From Leptospira soteropolitanensis (GTDB taxonomy: Bacteria; Spirochaetota; Leptospiria; Leptospirales; Leptospiraceae), in contig NZ_JAMQPN010000001.1 in NCBI RefSeq assembly GCF_026151655.1, positions 868,001-932,000 on the forward strand: DNA of 64,000 bases, given 5' to 3'. Below the pieces are notes generated by a model. The model did not search any database, was not told where the DNA came from, and worked only from the letters and a program-made list of their open reading frames with translations. Position 1 is the stretch's first letter, and each line of letters opens with the position of its first letter. Below, piece after piece: positions 36,939-45,692 of the stretch. Made by a program: the position numbers and the translations under genes.

Positions 36939-37775
36939 TAATGTTCTTATATTTTCTAATTGGTTCTTTTTAGGTAGAAATTCAGGTTGATTTCGAAATA
37001 CTTCTGCTGCTTTGCGAATTTTCGAAGTATCTGACATCATTGGCTTTATCTCTTTCCATCTTCCATCTTGTTTCATTTGTTCTGAAAGTTTGAGATAGGA
37101 TTTAATCCTACCTGCTTTCATTGCGTATGTGATTCGATTGCTACATTGGCAGGAATTGTTTACGTTGGTTAAACTACATTCTTTTCCAAGAAAGGTCTCC
37201 ATTTGTTTTCTTGATCTAGACAATCTTTGTCGAAAAGTTTCTGATCGAACTCCCATTACAGAGGCGCCTTCTTCACTTGATGTTTGGAACACTTCTCCAA
37301 GAATATAAGCCATTCTGTAAGGTCTCGTGAGGCCTTGTAACATGGCATAGGTGCAAGCAACTTGTACATGTAAAACCAGTTCGGAGATTTTAGGTTCGGA
37401 TTCGTTTTCTTGGAGATGAATTGGTATTTGGGAATTCTGATTGTAGGGGACTTGTGTTCTATGTAATTCTTCGCGAATCACGCGAAGGTGCACCTTTCTT
37501 CTTTCTATTTTTGATTTTTGTACATTGATTAAGTGATTACTTGCTATCCGGTAAATCCAAGTGGAAAGTTTGCTTTCTCTTCGAAATCCTCCTAAGTTCG
37601 TAATCACTTTGACTAAAATTTCTTGGGTAGCGTCTTCCGCATCTTCTGGATTCCATAAAAATTTCAGCGCCAGAGAAAAAACTTTGGGTTGGAATATTTG
37701 GATCAATTCCTCCAAAGCACTTGTTTTACCTGACAGGGAATTTTCTAATAAAGGAAGATGCGGATCATCGATCAT
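36906..37775 (-). CDS. ECF-type RNA polymerase sigma factor with C-terminal extension
   Basis: A 289-residue sigma factor. Region 2 (about 20-90) contains FSLALKFLWNPEDAEDATQEILVKV and STWIYRIASNHLIN; region 4 (about 140-195) contains MAYILGEVFQTSSEEGASVMGV and FRQRLSRSRKQM. A C-terminal extension of about 95 residues begins with a Cys pattern (ECSLTNVNNSCQCSNRI) that could bind zinc or act as a redox switch. ECF factors are usually held by an anti-sigma factor; none is adjacent, and the extension may play that part. The upstream DUF1304-like gene overlaps by 4 bases. The 3' end overlaps the AraC gene by 33 bases. Confidence 0.88.
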   Translation of the reverse strand: MIDDPHLPLLENSLSGKTSALEELIQIFQPKVFSLALKFLWNPEDAEDATQEILVKVITNLGGFRRESKLSTWIYRIASNHLINVQKSKIERRKVHLRVIREELHRTQVPYNQNSQIPIHLQENESEPKISELVLHVQVACTYAMLQGLTRPYRMAYILGEVFQTSSEEGASVMGVRSETFRQRLSRSRKQMETFLGKECSLTNVNNSCQCSNRITYAMKAGRIKSYLKLSEQMKQDGRWKEIKPMMSDTSKIRKAAEVFRNQPEFLPKKNQLENIRTLLDNSFPLATR

Positions 37776-38149
37776 TTTTTTTTGTTAGTTATGTAGTGAA
37801 CTACAAGGGCAAGGAAAGCTGGCAATCCTTGCGAAAACAAAATCGAAAACTTAGCGGTTGCCGAACCATAAATACCGGCTACCACCACACAAATTAGAAA
37901 AAATAAAATGGTTTGGAATTTTTGTTTTTGGTCTTTGATAAAGAGAATTGCCCAAAAAAGTCCTGCTGCTAAAAAACCATTATATAGTCCTTGGTTTTTT
38001 GCTAACTTTGCTGTGATTTCTGCGGTTTCCGGTGTTAGTTGGAATACTTTCATTCCAAACTCAGTTTTCCAGAGGAACATTTCCAATACTAAAATAAACA
38101 CATGTTCCACTGCCACAAAGCCAGTCAGGATGAGAGAAAAAAGTTTCAT
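37772..38149 (-). CDS. DUF1304 family membrane protein
   Basis: A 125-residue protein with four membrane segments. The pattern VAVEHVFILVLEMFLW, then NQGLYNGFLAAGLFWAI, VVAGIYGSAT and a final GLPAFLALVVHY, matches the DUF1304 family, whose function is unknown. AGGAG lies just upstream of the ATG. The stop overlaps the sigma factor start by 4 bases, so the two are translated from one message; a membrane role in sensing for the sigma factor is a guess. Confidence 0.85.
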   Translation of the reverse strand: MKLFSLILTGFVAVEHVFILVLEMFLWKTEFGMKVFQLTPETAEITAKLAKNQGLYNGFLAAGLFWAILFIKDQKQKFQTILFFLICVVVAGIYGSATAKFSILFSQGLPAFLALVVHYITNKKK

Positions 38150-38292
38150 AAAATTCTCCTAAAAAATTGTTTACTTCTTGGGACAATTGATTTTATCGAT
38201 TGTGACAAAATAGAAAACAAAAAACGGAAAAAAGATTTTTTTTTCGGAATTCCATCACTGGCTTGAATTTCAAACCTAGTCATAAGAAAATC

Positions 38293-39906
38293 TTATGGTT
38301 CTTCGCTGGCTGGCCTTGTCGCTACTTCCATCACCCCGACTTCAGTATTTAAATCTATAATACTTTGCAATCGAACAAGTCTACCGCCGCAGGCGTCAGA
38401 CGCCGAGATTATATTGTGTATAGGTTCTTGTGCTGTGGGGGGAAAAATATAAAAACTGGTTTCATAATGGATTGATTGGTAATGTCCGTTGGAACCTTCA
38501 ATGTTTAGGGTAGTTTTTTGAAGTGGATTGAAACCATTTCCAGTTGTTGGAATTGTTAATCCAGTATACGGCGTTCCATTTTCTGGAGAAAATGCAAATG
38601 CTTTTAATTTATTACTTTCAGATAAATAACTAATGATAGGTGGAATTTCGAGTGAATCAATCGATGTAGAGCCGAGAAATTGATTCCAAATAAGATTTCC
38701 ATTCCAATCAAACTTTGAAAAAATATTATTTCGGAAATTAGTGGAACTTGGAAAAAGCTGGAATGGATGAAATGAGGTTCCGAAACTTCCTGAATTGAGA
38801 CCCGTCGTATAAATTCCATCTGTTGACGTAGCAATTCCATAAATTGCACCAATCGTATTACTTACGCTATTCGACCCAAGGTAGTTTTTGTTCAGAATCG
38901 AATAATCAGAAAGCGATAATTTTGTAACCATTGGTCTTTGGTAGTTATACGATGGTAGTGGATGCCCAGTATAACCAACGTAATTATCGTCTGCTCCCCC
39001 AAAAAGTATAATAGAACGATCCGAACTATATGTGGCATTTAAGACGACAACTCTTCCGTAAGATGGTAAATACCTTTGCCTTATAGGCTGACCCTCTGGC
39101 GAAATAATTGCCCAACCAATTTCTTCTGTACCAGTATTAGTTGCATTAGAAGGAACTTCTGTAGCCGGAAATTCGCCAAACCCATTTGTATCTGGAGTCA
39201 TTGAAATTGCCCGTCCGTTAAAAAATAAATGTATATTGTCTACATCATCAGTAACCAAGGCAAACCTGGATTCAACAATAGAGTTGTCGACTTTATCTAA
39301 ATAAGTACTCCAAACTCGGTTACCGCTATTATCAAAACGAACCATGATTAATGAATTTGTATTGGATTTGGAAGAGATCGGTGTTCCTTGTATTGGACTC
39401 TTTGTGTAAGCACTTACAACAACATCACCATTCGATAATTCTGTAATTGGTACCATTTCTTTACTATCAGAATTTGATGCTAGCTGGCCTAGGTAATCTA
39501 ACCATTCTATTTGAAAAGTTTTACCATTTACAATGAATGCAACTACGTTTAGGTCAGTACCTTGTGTTCCAGAAAATGAAAAATTCTTTCCAAAATTATT
39601 TCCACTCCAATTAACTGTTTCATAAACTCCCGCAGTCACAGCAAAATTTCCACTTTTAAGTTTCAGTAATTTGTAAGGGTAGATTTTGTATGTACCTGAT
39701 CCTAAACGAACAGAGGCACGTAAATTCGTATTACACAATCCTCGAAGATATTCTTCCCAAAGCAAAGTTTCCCAATAACTTTTTGAAAAAGGATCTCTAG
39801 AATTGTTAAAACTCAGCTTACAGTTGTTAAGTTCTATGAATAGAATAGAAAAAATGAGAAGTGTAGAAAACTTTTTTTTAAAATATATTTGTTCTTTCAT
39901 CGCCAA
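38293..39906 (-). CDS. Propeller-like putative lipoprotein, paralogue B1
   Basis: A 537-residue member of the four-copy family. The signal peptide ends in FIELNNC, followed by KLSFNNSRDPFSKSYW. The start is TTG 39906 (AAGG nine bases upstream) or ATG 39900. A second Cys lies in LRGLCNTN, and the C-terminal one in DACGGRLVRLQ. The body is made of beta-strand units with Asn-Gly turns (LKSGNFAVTAG, ELSNGDVVVSA, WNGNLIWNQFLGS). It is closest to the neighbour at 40077-41702 (shared SKSxxETxLW, GLC/SLC and a P-A-S-x-E-P end), and the two are probably tandem duplicates. Function unknown. Confidence 0.77.
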   Translation of the reverse strand: MAMKEQIYFKKKFSTLLIFSILFIELNNCKLSFNNSRDPFSKSYWETLLWEEYLRGLCNTNLRASVRLGSGTYKIYPYKLLKLKSGNFAVTAGVYETVNWSGNNFGKNFSFSGTQGTDLNVVAFIVNGKTFQIEWLDYLGQLASNSDSKEMVPITELSNGDVVVSAYTKSPIQGTPISSKSNTNSLIMVRFDNSGNRVWSTYLDKVDNSIVESRFALVTDDVDNIHLFFNGRAISMTPDTNGFGEFPATEVPSNATNTGTEEIGWAIISPEGQPIRQRYLPSYGRVVVLNATYSSDRSIILFGGADDNYVGYTGHPLPSYNYQRPMVTKLSLSDYSILNKNYLGSNSVSNTIGAIYGIATSTDGIYTTGLNSGSFGTSFHPFQLFPSSTNFRNNIFSKFDWNGNLIWNQFLGSTSIDSLEIPPIISYLSESNKLKAFAFSPENGTPYTGLTIPTTGNGFNPLQKTTLNIEGSNGHYQSIHYETSFYIFPPTAQEPIHNIISASDACGGRLVRLQSIIDLNTEVGVMEVATRPASEEP

Positions 39907-40076
39907 ACTAAATTACCTTTCGGTTCGAAAGGTTTTTCTTTTTTTGGCCATGCTATGGGAAGTGACGAATTTCTCAACTCCTTTGTCGATTTCCCTAAGA
40001 GAGGGTAGTCTTCATACAGTACGAAACAAAAATTTGTTTAGAGATCGATCGAACTACTTTTTACGTATATATGGTT

Positions 40077-41702
40077 TTATGGTTCTGCACTCGCTGGCTT
40101 TGTTGAGATTTCAAAATTTCTACCAGTACTAAAGTTTGCAATGTCACCGAATTTGGAATGGATTGTTACCATTCTTCCCGAACATGCGTCCACTTGATTG
40201 GTGAGAAACTTTCCATTATTACCACTAACGTCTGAGGTTGCATCATAGTATTGTAATTGTTTGAATCCACCATTAGAAGGATTGATTTTCAATCTTGCTT
40301 GAGCCAGTGGGTACTGGAAAGTCCCTGAAGAGATATCAGGAGATATACCTGTGAATACATTGCCATTGTCTATTGCCAATAGATTCCCAACGATTTCTTG
40401 CCTTCCACTATTGAATGCTAAATTTCCTGGTAATACTTCTGGTACATTGTAGGCACTGGCTCCCAAAAATTGTCCCCAGATTAAACCAGTATTACCTTTG
40501 TCTGGTTTTAATATTTGGTAATTTCTGCGACCTGATGTTCCTTGGAAAGGATAGAACGTGTTAGGTGTAGGATACGGTTCCTCAGTTTTTCCAATCAAAA
40601 AAACTTCATTGTTAGCAAATAATGCTTTTTGTAAATTGAAAGTACCAACTGTATTAGTTGGTCCAAAATAACTCAATGCATCCCAAGTTAACCCGGAATT
40701 TATAACTCCATAAAAAACTCTGCTTTCATTCACTCTTGGGTGACCTGAAGTAGAAACAAAATTGTTTGATGTTCCTCCAGCAATTAAAATTTTGTTTCCA
40801 TCTGATTTGAATAAAACTGCTTCTGTTAAAGTTCCAGTATTAGGCAAAAAACTTTGACTAAGTCCATTTCCATTTCCATCAACAACTGCAATTCCTAGTT
40901 CCTTTTGGCTTACCGTTGTTGCACTTGAGCCATAGATTGGATATGGAAGACCTGGGTATCCTAGCCCTATATTGTCTTGGGTTGGAGTTGAAGCCTCCGA
41001 AATTCCTTGGAAAAGGAGTGCAATTCGATCCAAGTTAAGGATGGACATCGCATAACTCTGTTTTTCAAGTCTTGTGTTGTCTTTATTCAAATAACCTTGC
41101 CAAACAATTTCTCCAGAATGTTGTTTAAGCCGAGCAAGGTAGAATGCATTAGTAGTTGTTTTTGCATTGGTTACATTTGACCTTCCTGCACCATTTACCA
41201 AAGCATAAACTGCCAAATCTCCGTTGGAAAATTCATCAATCGAGATGGTTTCTGGTATTGGCCAATCACCAACTCCATAACTCATTTCACCAATATAATC
41301 CAGCCATAATATTCTTGAAAAACTTTTGTCTATGACGAAAACAACTCCATTTAATGTCGAATTTTGATGGTTTGCATTAACTCCACCTGCACTCCCATTC
41401 CAAAAAAGTGGTTCTCCCGATATTGCAGTAACGACTGTATTTCCACTATTTAATACTTTGAGAGATAAAGGTATGATTAAAGTATTGCCACTTCCAAAGT
41501 GAAAATACCCGCTTGTATTTGGATTACATAAAGAATTTAGAAAGAAATTCCAGAGTGCAGTTTCAAAAAAACTCTTTGATCTTGGATCACTCGGATTGTT
41601 TAGTTCCAGTTTACAGTTATTAATTGGAAATAGAGAAAATAAAAGTGTTAGTATTAAGATTTTGATAGTCGGAGCTTTCTGATTAAAGTTGAATATCGAC
41701 AT
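40077..41702 (-). CDS. Propeller-like putative lipoprotein, paralogue B2
   Basis: A 541-residue member of the same family, starting with ATG after AAAGGG. The signal peptide ends in LFPINNC, then KLELNNPSDPRSKSFFETA. Further cysteines are in LNSLCNPN and DACSGRMVTIH. Beta-strand repeats again carry Asn-Gly turns (LNSGNTVVTAI, FSNGDLAVYAL). The C-terminus STKPASAEP closely matches ATRPASEEP of the downstream copy. It lies 170 bases before that copy on the same strand. Lipid-anchored and probably surface or periplasmic; function unknown. Confidence 0.77.
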   Translation of the reverse strand: MSIFNFNQKAPTIKILILTLLFSLFPINNCKLELNNPSDPRSKSFFETALWNFFLNSLCNPNTSGYFHFGSGNTLIIPLSLKVLNSGNTVVTAISGEPLFWNGSAGGVNANHQNSTLNGVVFVIDKSFSRILWLDYIGEMSYGVGDWPIPETISIDEFSNGDLAVYALVNGAGRSNVTNAKTTTNAFYLARLKQHSGEIVWQGYLNKDNTRLEKQSYAMSILNLDRIALLFQGISEASTPTQDNIGLGYPGLPYPIYGSSATTVSQKELGIAVVDGNGNGLSQSFLPNTGTLTEAVLFKSDGNKILIAGGTSNNFVSTSGHPRVNESRVFYGVINSGLTWDALSYFGPTNTVGTFNLQKALFANNEVFLIGKTEEPYPTPNTFYPFQGTSGRRNYQILKPDKGNTGLIWGQFLGASAYNVPEVLPGNLAFNSGRQEIVGNLLAIDNGNVFTGISPDISSGTFQYPLAQARLKINPSNGGFKQLQYYDATSDVSGNNGKFLTNQVDACSGRMVTIHSKFGDIANFSTGRNFEISTKPASAEP

Positions 41703-42069
41703 AGTTCCCTTTCGGTTCCATTCAAAAAATCTGAAAAAGAGGAAGAATGGAATTAGAAAATAAAATTCGGTTTCCTAAAGGAATCGAAATACAAAATTTC
41801 ACAAGTCTTTTGTGGGTTATGATAAGAAAATTGTTAAGAATTTTGTGGATAGTCCTAGTGAATTTTATAATTTTTTTAGATTTGATTTCTCTATCTGATC
41901 AGAAAACGAATCATTTTTTTAGAATGAATAAAGTAGATAGGAAAAGGATTCAAACAATTTACAAAGTAATTGTATGGTTTTTCTATAAGCTAATGAAAAT
42001 TAGCTGTTCAGAAATTTTGCGATTAAATACATTAAAATTTGCATATTACATTTCTAGGCTAACTTTTTC
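41703..42069. other. A+T-rich divergent intergenic region
   Basis: This 367-base stretch separates paralogue B2 from the divergent 1134-residue lipoprotein gene. An open frame crosses it on the plus strand but has no ribosome site, runs into the next gene in another frame, and reads as random hydrophobic codons. Promoters for both neighbours must lie here, but I cannot pick one confidently. No repeat or hairpin stands out. Confidence 0.4.
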
Positions 42070-45000
42070 ATGCGAATTCCAAAATCAATTTTTCTTTTTA
42101 TCTTTTTTGTTTTATTCACTAATCGATGTCTTTTATTCCTGCCCAATGGAAACAACGAACAAAACTTTAGTCCTTTTGCATTTTTACTCGGTCTTTTGGG
42201 AGGCTCCCCATCCTCAGCGCAAAACCTAAGCCCAGGAGCCACCGTAGACCTGTCAGGTGATGGTAAACCCGATGGAACCTTAGTGGATTCAGATGGGGAT
42301 GGTGTTTCCGATGGAATCAACCTAACTGGTGGCACAACTCCCAATCTTATCTTAATCGATACCAATGGAGATGGAACTCCCGATGCAGTCGATGCCAATG
42401 GGGACGGGATACCCGATTATTACATTAGCCCCAACCCTCCAGGTTTTCTTACGACAGGCCCCGGAGGGACAGGAAATCCTGTGGTCATCATAGTCGATGG
42501 AAGTGGCAACCCTCTTGGTTTTGATACCGATGGGGATGGAACACCGAATGATACCGCGATTGTTACCATCCTTGGTGATACAACTCCACCCACCATCACC
42601 AGTTCCTTGGCAACGGGAACTTTCTCCACTACACAAACCACAACTCTCACATGTTCGGATAACAAAGCACCAGGTTCGATTGTATATACCTTGGATGCCT
42701 CGGCTCCTAGTTTCTCACCCGTAAATGGAACTGTCATTGCAAAGTCTTCCCAAGCAGTATCTTTATCCACAGAAGGAACCCATACCCTCCAAGCCCTCTG
42801 CCGTGACTTAGCGGGAAATTTTTCTACACCGATAAACATTGTTTATACGATCGATACCAAAATCCCAGCAGTGACACTTGTGAGCCAATCGGCAACTGCG
42901 ATTAGTGCCAGTGTTGGTGCCATATCTAGTTCCACAGCCACTTGGAAATCCGATCGCTCTGGATCTTTTACCGTAAGAGAGGGAAGCTCTTGTGATTCGG
43001 GAACCGTCGCCACTACTGGTTCTGTCACTGCCAATGTAGACCAAACCTTTATTCGTTCTCACACTCACTTCACTGGTGAAGGTACAAAGACTTATCGTAT
43101 TTGTGTGACTGCTTCCAATGGACTCGTTGGATTTGTTTCTTTGAGTTTGCAACGAGATGATACTGCACCCACTGTCACCGCATCTCCTGGTGCGGGAAGT
43201 TATGGAGAGGCAACTTCTGTTTCTCTATCTTGTTCCGATACTGGTGGTTCTGGATGTGAGCAGGTTGCTTATGCAGTGCAAGCTGGTTCTGCACCCTCAA
43301 ACCCTGCCATCCAAGGTACGACAGGAACGGTAAGTAGCGGAAGCCTATACACTGCAGCCATAACCATGACCGATGGAGCTGTCACCTATACTAAGTTTGT
43401 GGCTCGTGACAAAGCAGGAAATGTTTCTAATGTAAGTTCTCAAAATTATACTGTGGACACACAAGTGGCCACCATCACCGTGAATTCCCATACAGCAGCC
43501 ATCAATGGATCTTCAAATGTATCGGTGAGTTGGCAAAGTTCCAAAGCAGGAGCATATCATATTCGTTTGGGAGGATCTAGTTGTACCACGGGAACGGCTC
43601 TTTCCAATACCGGAAGTAACGCCAATGTGACTGGCAATGCTGCTGCTGCTACAGATATCACTTCTACGATTGCCAACTCGCATTTTGCGGAAGGAGATAA
43701 TGCCCTTCGCATTTGTGTCGCAAACCTAATCGGTAGTTTTGGATCTACAACTCGCACTACAAACAAAGACACAACCGCTCCTATCGTCACGATGGCCTCT
43801 CCTTCTGGATCAGGACCTTTTGCATCGGGAACCCAACTCCAACTCAGTTGTTCTGATACTGGCGGATCTGGATGTGATAAAATTATTTATACATTAAATG
43901 GCGCAGAACCCGCGTTTGATGGGAGTGGTTCCGTTACCAATGGAACTGTGTATTCTTCTCCTGTGGCCTTATCCAATGGTAGCAACCAAGTCAAATACTT
44001 GGCTCGTGACTTGGCAGGAAACTTAAGCACTGCCGGAAACCAAAGTTTCCATGTGGGTCCACCAAATGCACCTGCTTTTGTAGAAGCGCAAGCCGGAGGA
44101 ACCAGTGCCGTGGTTCAGTGGTGGCCTGTGACTGGAGCCACATCGTACGAAGTATACTATAGCACAAGTCCTGGAGTCACAACAGCAGCGACTAGTTTTG
44201 GACCAGTAGCTGATCCTTATGCAACGATTACAGGACTCAATGGTGGGACATTGTATTACTTTCGGGTGGTGGCAAGTAATTCGTTTGGAAGTAGTACGAT
44301 TTCTTTGTTTGAGAGTGTAGCCATTACAACTGCAAGTGCGCCTGGATCCAGTGAAACCGGAATATATTTAGATTTTGCAGCGGCAGGGCAAATGTACCCT
44401 GAAATGGTAATTGATCCGATCAATAAAAAATTACTTATTTTAGCTACAATTAGTGTTCAAGCAAATCGAACCGGAGGAAAGTTAAATTTTACACGTTGTG
44501 ATTTGAATGGTCTAAATTGTTCAATGGTAAATATCTCAGACGCAGTTTTGTTAACTCAAGCTGATGGATCGGGAAGGAAACCAAGCGCAGTAGTTGATAC
44601 AATCAACGCAAAACTTTTGATAGCTACTGAGCATGACCGTAATCAAAAGAAATTGAGTCTATTTCGATGTGATCTAACTGGGAATAATTGTATTCATAAA
44701 GATGTTTCGACAACCACTGGCCAAGGAATAGGTTCCGGTTTAGATCCGAAAGCTATTTTGGATTCGATTAACAACAAGATTATCATTCTGACTAGGAAAA
44801 GTGGGAGTAGTGACCTTCTAAATTTATTTAGATGCGATCTTGATGGTAACAACTGCGAATACAAAGACATATCTTCTGTACAAAACAATAGTAGTGGATA
44901 TATCCATAATTTGGAAATAGATTCTTTTCACAAAAAGTTAATGATTCTTACAACGAATGGAACAAACAATAACAAACCTAGTCTAAATATATGTGATTTA

Positions 45001-45474
45001 GACGGGAACAATTGTAATCATACAGATATTTCATCAAGTCAAGGTACAAATTCTGGTTTAAATCTGAATGCCAAAATCGATTTTAAGAATAAGAAATTAC
45101 TCGTAGTGGCAACGAATGGCGCTAACAGCAGTAAACCTAGTTTATATAGGTGTAATTTAGATGGAAGCAATTGCAACCATAATGACCTTTCGGTAGGACA
45201 AGGAGCAGGCTCGGGAAGTTATCCTAATCTGAAAATTGATATAGTAAATCAAAAACTCTTAGTTGTTACGCACAACAGTTCTAATTCAGGCAAATTAAGT
45301 TTATTTCAATGTGAACTTGATGGCAACAATTGTAGTCATAAAAATATATCTCCTGATCCAGAATATTCTTCGATGGCAAATCCTGTATCTATTATAAACC
45401 CAATATCCGGTAAGTTAATGGTTTTATCAGTCAAAGGATTCGGTGCAGGTAACCCTAAGCTGGTGATATGGTAA
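42070..45474 (+). CDS. Large multi-domain putative lipoprotein with C-terminal seven-bladed propeller
   Basis: An 1134-residue exported protein. A signal peptide (IFLFIFFVLFTNRC) leads to a lipidated Cys. Residues about 60-165 hold calcium-binding Asp-rich repeats (DSDGDGVSDG, DTNGDGTPDA, DANGDGIPDY, DTDGDGTPND) of the thrombospondin type 3 kind. Next come Ig-like and chitobiase-C-like domains (about 175-680), with LSCSDTGGSGC occurring twice, then a fibronectin III domain (about 685-770). From about residue 775 to the end six C-x-L-x-G-x-N-C repeats plus a shorter seventh suggest a seven-bladed propeller. Base composition drops sharply where the propeller begins. It is likely displayed outside the cell and may bind a matrix or sugar; that is inference. 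Confidence 0.82.
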   Translation: MRIPKSIFLFIFFVLFTNRCLLFLPNGNNEQNFSPFAFLLGLLGGSPSSAQNLSPGATVDLSGDGKPDGTLVDSDGDGVSDGINLTGGTTPNLILIDTNGDGTPDAVDANGDGIPDYYISPNPPGFLTTGPGGTGNPVVIIVDGSGNPLGFDTDGDGTPNDTAIVTILGDTTPPTITSSLATGTFSTTQTTTLTCSDNKAPGSIVYTLDASAPSFSPVNGTVIAKSSQAVSLSTEGTHTLQALCRDLAGNFSTPINIVYTIDTKIPAVTLVSQSATAISASVGAISSSTATWKSDRSGSFTVREGSSCDSGTVATTGSVTANVDQTFIRSHTHFTGEGTKTYRICVTASNGLVGFVSLSLQRDDTAPTVTASPGAGSYGEATSVSLSCSDTGGSGCEQVAYAVQAGSAPSNPAIQGTTGTVSSGSLYTAAITMTDGAVTYTKFVARDKAGNVSNVSSQNYTVDTQVATITVNSHTAAINGSSNVSVSWQSSKAGAYHIRLGGSSCTTGTALSNTGSNANVTGNAAAATDITSTIANSHFAEGDNALRICVANLIGSFGSTTRTTNKDTTAPIVTMASPSGSGPFASGTQLQLSCSDTGGSGCDKIIYTLNGAEPAFDGSGSVTNGTVYSSPVALSNGSNQVKYLARDLAGNLSTAGNQSFHVGPPNAPAFVEAQAGGTSAVVQWWPVTGATSYEVYYSTSPGVTTAATSFGPVADPYATITGLNGGTLYYFRVVASNSFGSSTISLFESVAITTASAPGSSETGIYLDFAAAGQMYPEMVIDPINKKLLILATISVQANRTGGKLNFTRCDLNGLNCSMVNISDAVLLTQADGSGRKPSAVVDTINAKLLIATEHDRNQKKLSLFRCDLTGNNCIHKDVSTTTGQGIGSGLDPKAILDSINNKIIILTRKSGSSDLLNLFRCDLDGNNCEYKDISSVQNNSSGYIHNLEIDSFHKKLMILTTNGTNNNKPSLNICDLDGNNCNHTDISSSQGTNSGLNLNAKIDFKNKKLLVVATNGANSSKPSLYRCNLDGSNCNHNDLSVGQGAGSGSYPNLKIDIVNQKLLVVTHNSSNSGKLSLFQCELDGNNCSHKNISPDPEYSSMANPVSIINPISGKLMVLSVKGFGAGNPKLVIW

Positions 45475-45570
45475 TCAGAATAGAAAAAGTTTTAAATGAA
45501 TAAACAGTTGTTAATTAATGTTAAGGCAGTTAGTGCCAAACTTTAACAGGAATTTATTAATAAAAACTAT

Positions 45571-45677
45571 GCGCCAGCGATTGCAGCGGAAATCCTTTCG
45601 CGATGCGAAAGATTGGAGCGTAAAGCGTGGTCGCTTACATCATTTTATATAGATACACTTAAGCAATTGCGAGGCGC
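45571..45677. repeat. Structured intergenic element, stem enclosing two hairpins
   Basis: Within a 218-base gap, GCGCC (45571) and GGCGC (45673) with inner TTGC/GCAA pairs make an imperfect outer stem. It encloses CTTTCGC-GAT-GCGAAAG (45595-45611), a perfect seven-pair hairpin, and AAGCG-TGGT-CGCTT (45623-45636). It is more G+C-rich than its surroundings. The plan resembles the element at 51923-51977. I suspect a dispersed non-coding repeat or a small structured RNA; I cannot test copy number here. Confidence 0.5.
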
Positions 45678-45692
45678 CCAAACTTACGATTC

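Noticed and set aside
41747..42229. A 160-codon plus-strand open frame before the large lipoprotein gene
   Set aside because: No ribosome site, random hydrophobic composition of A+T-rich DNA, and its end runs 160 bases into the well-supported gene in another frame.
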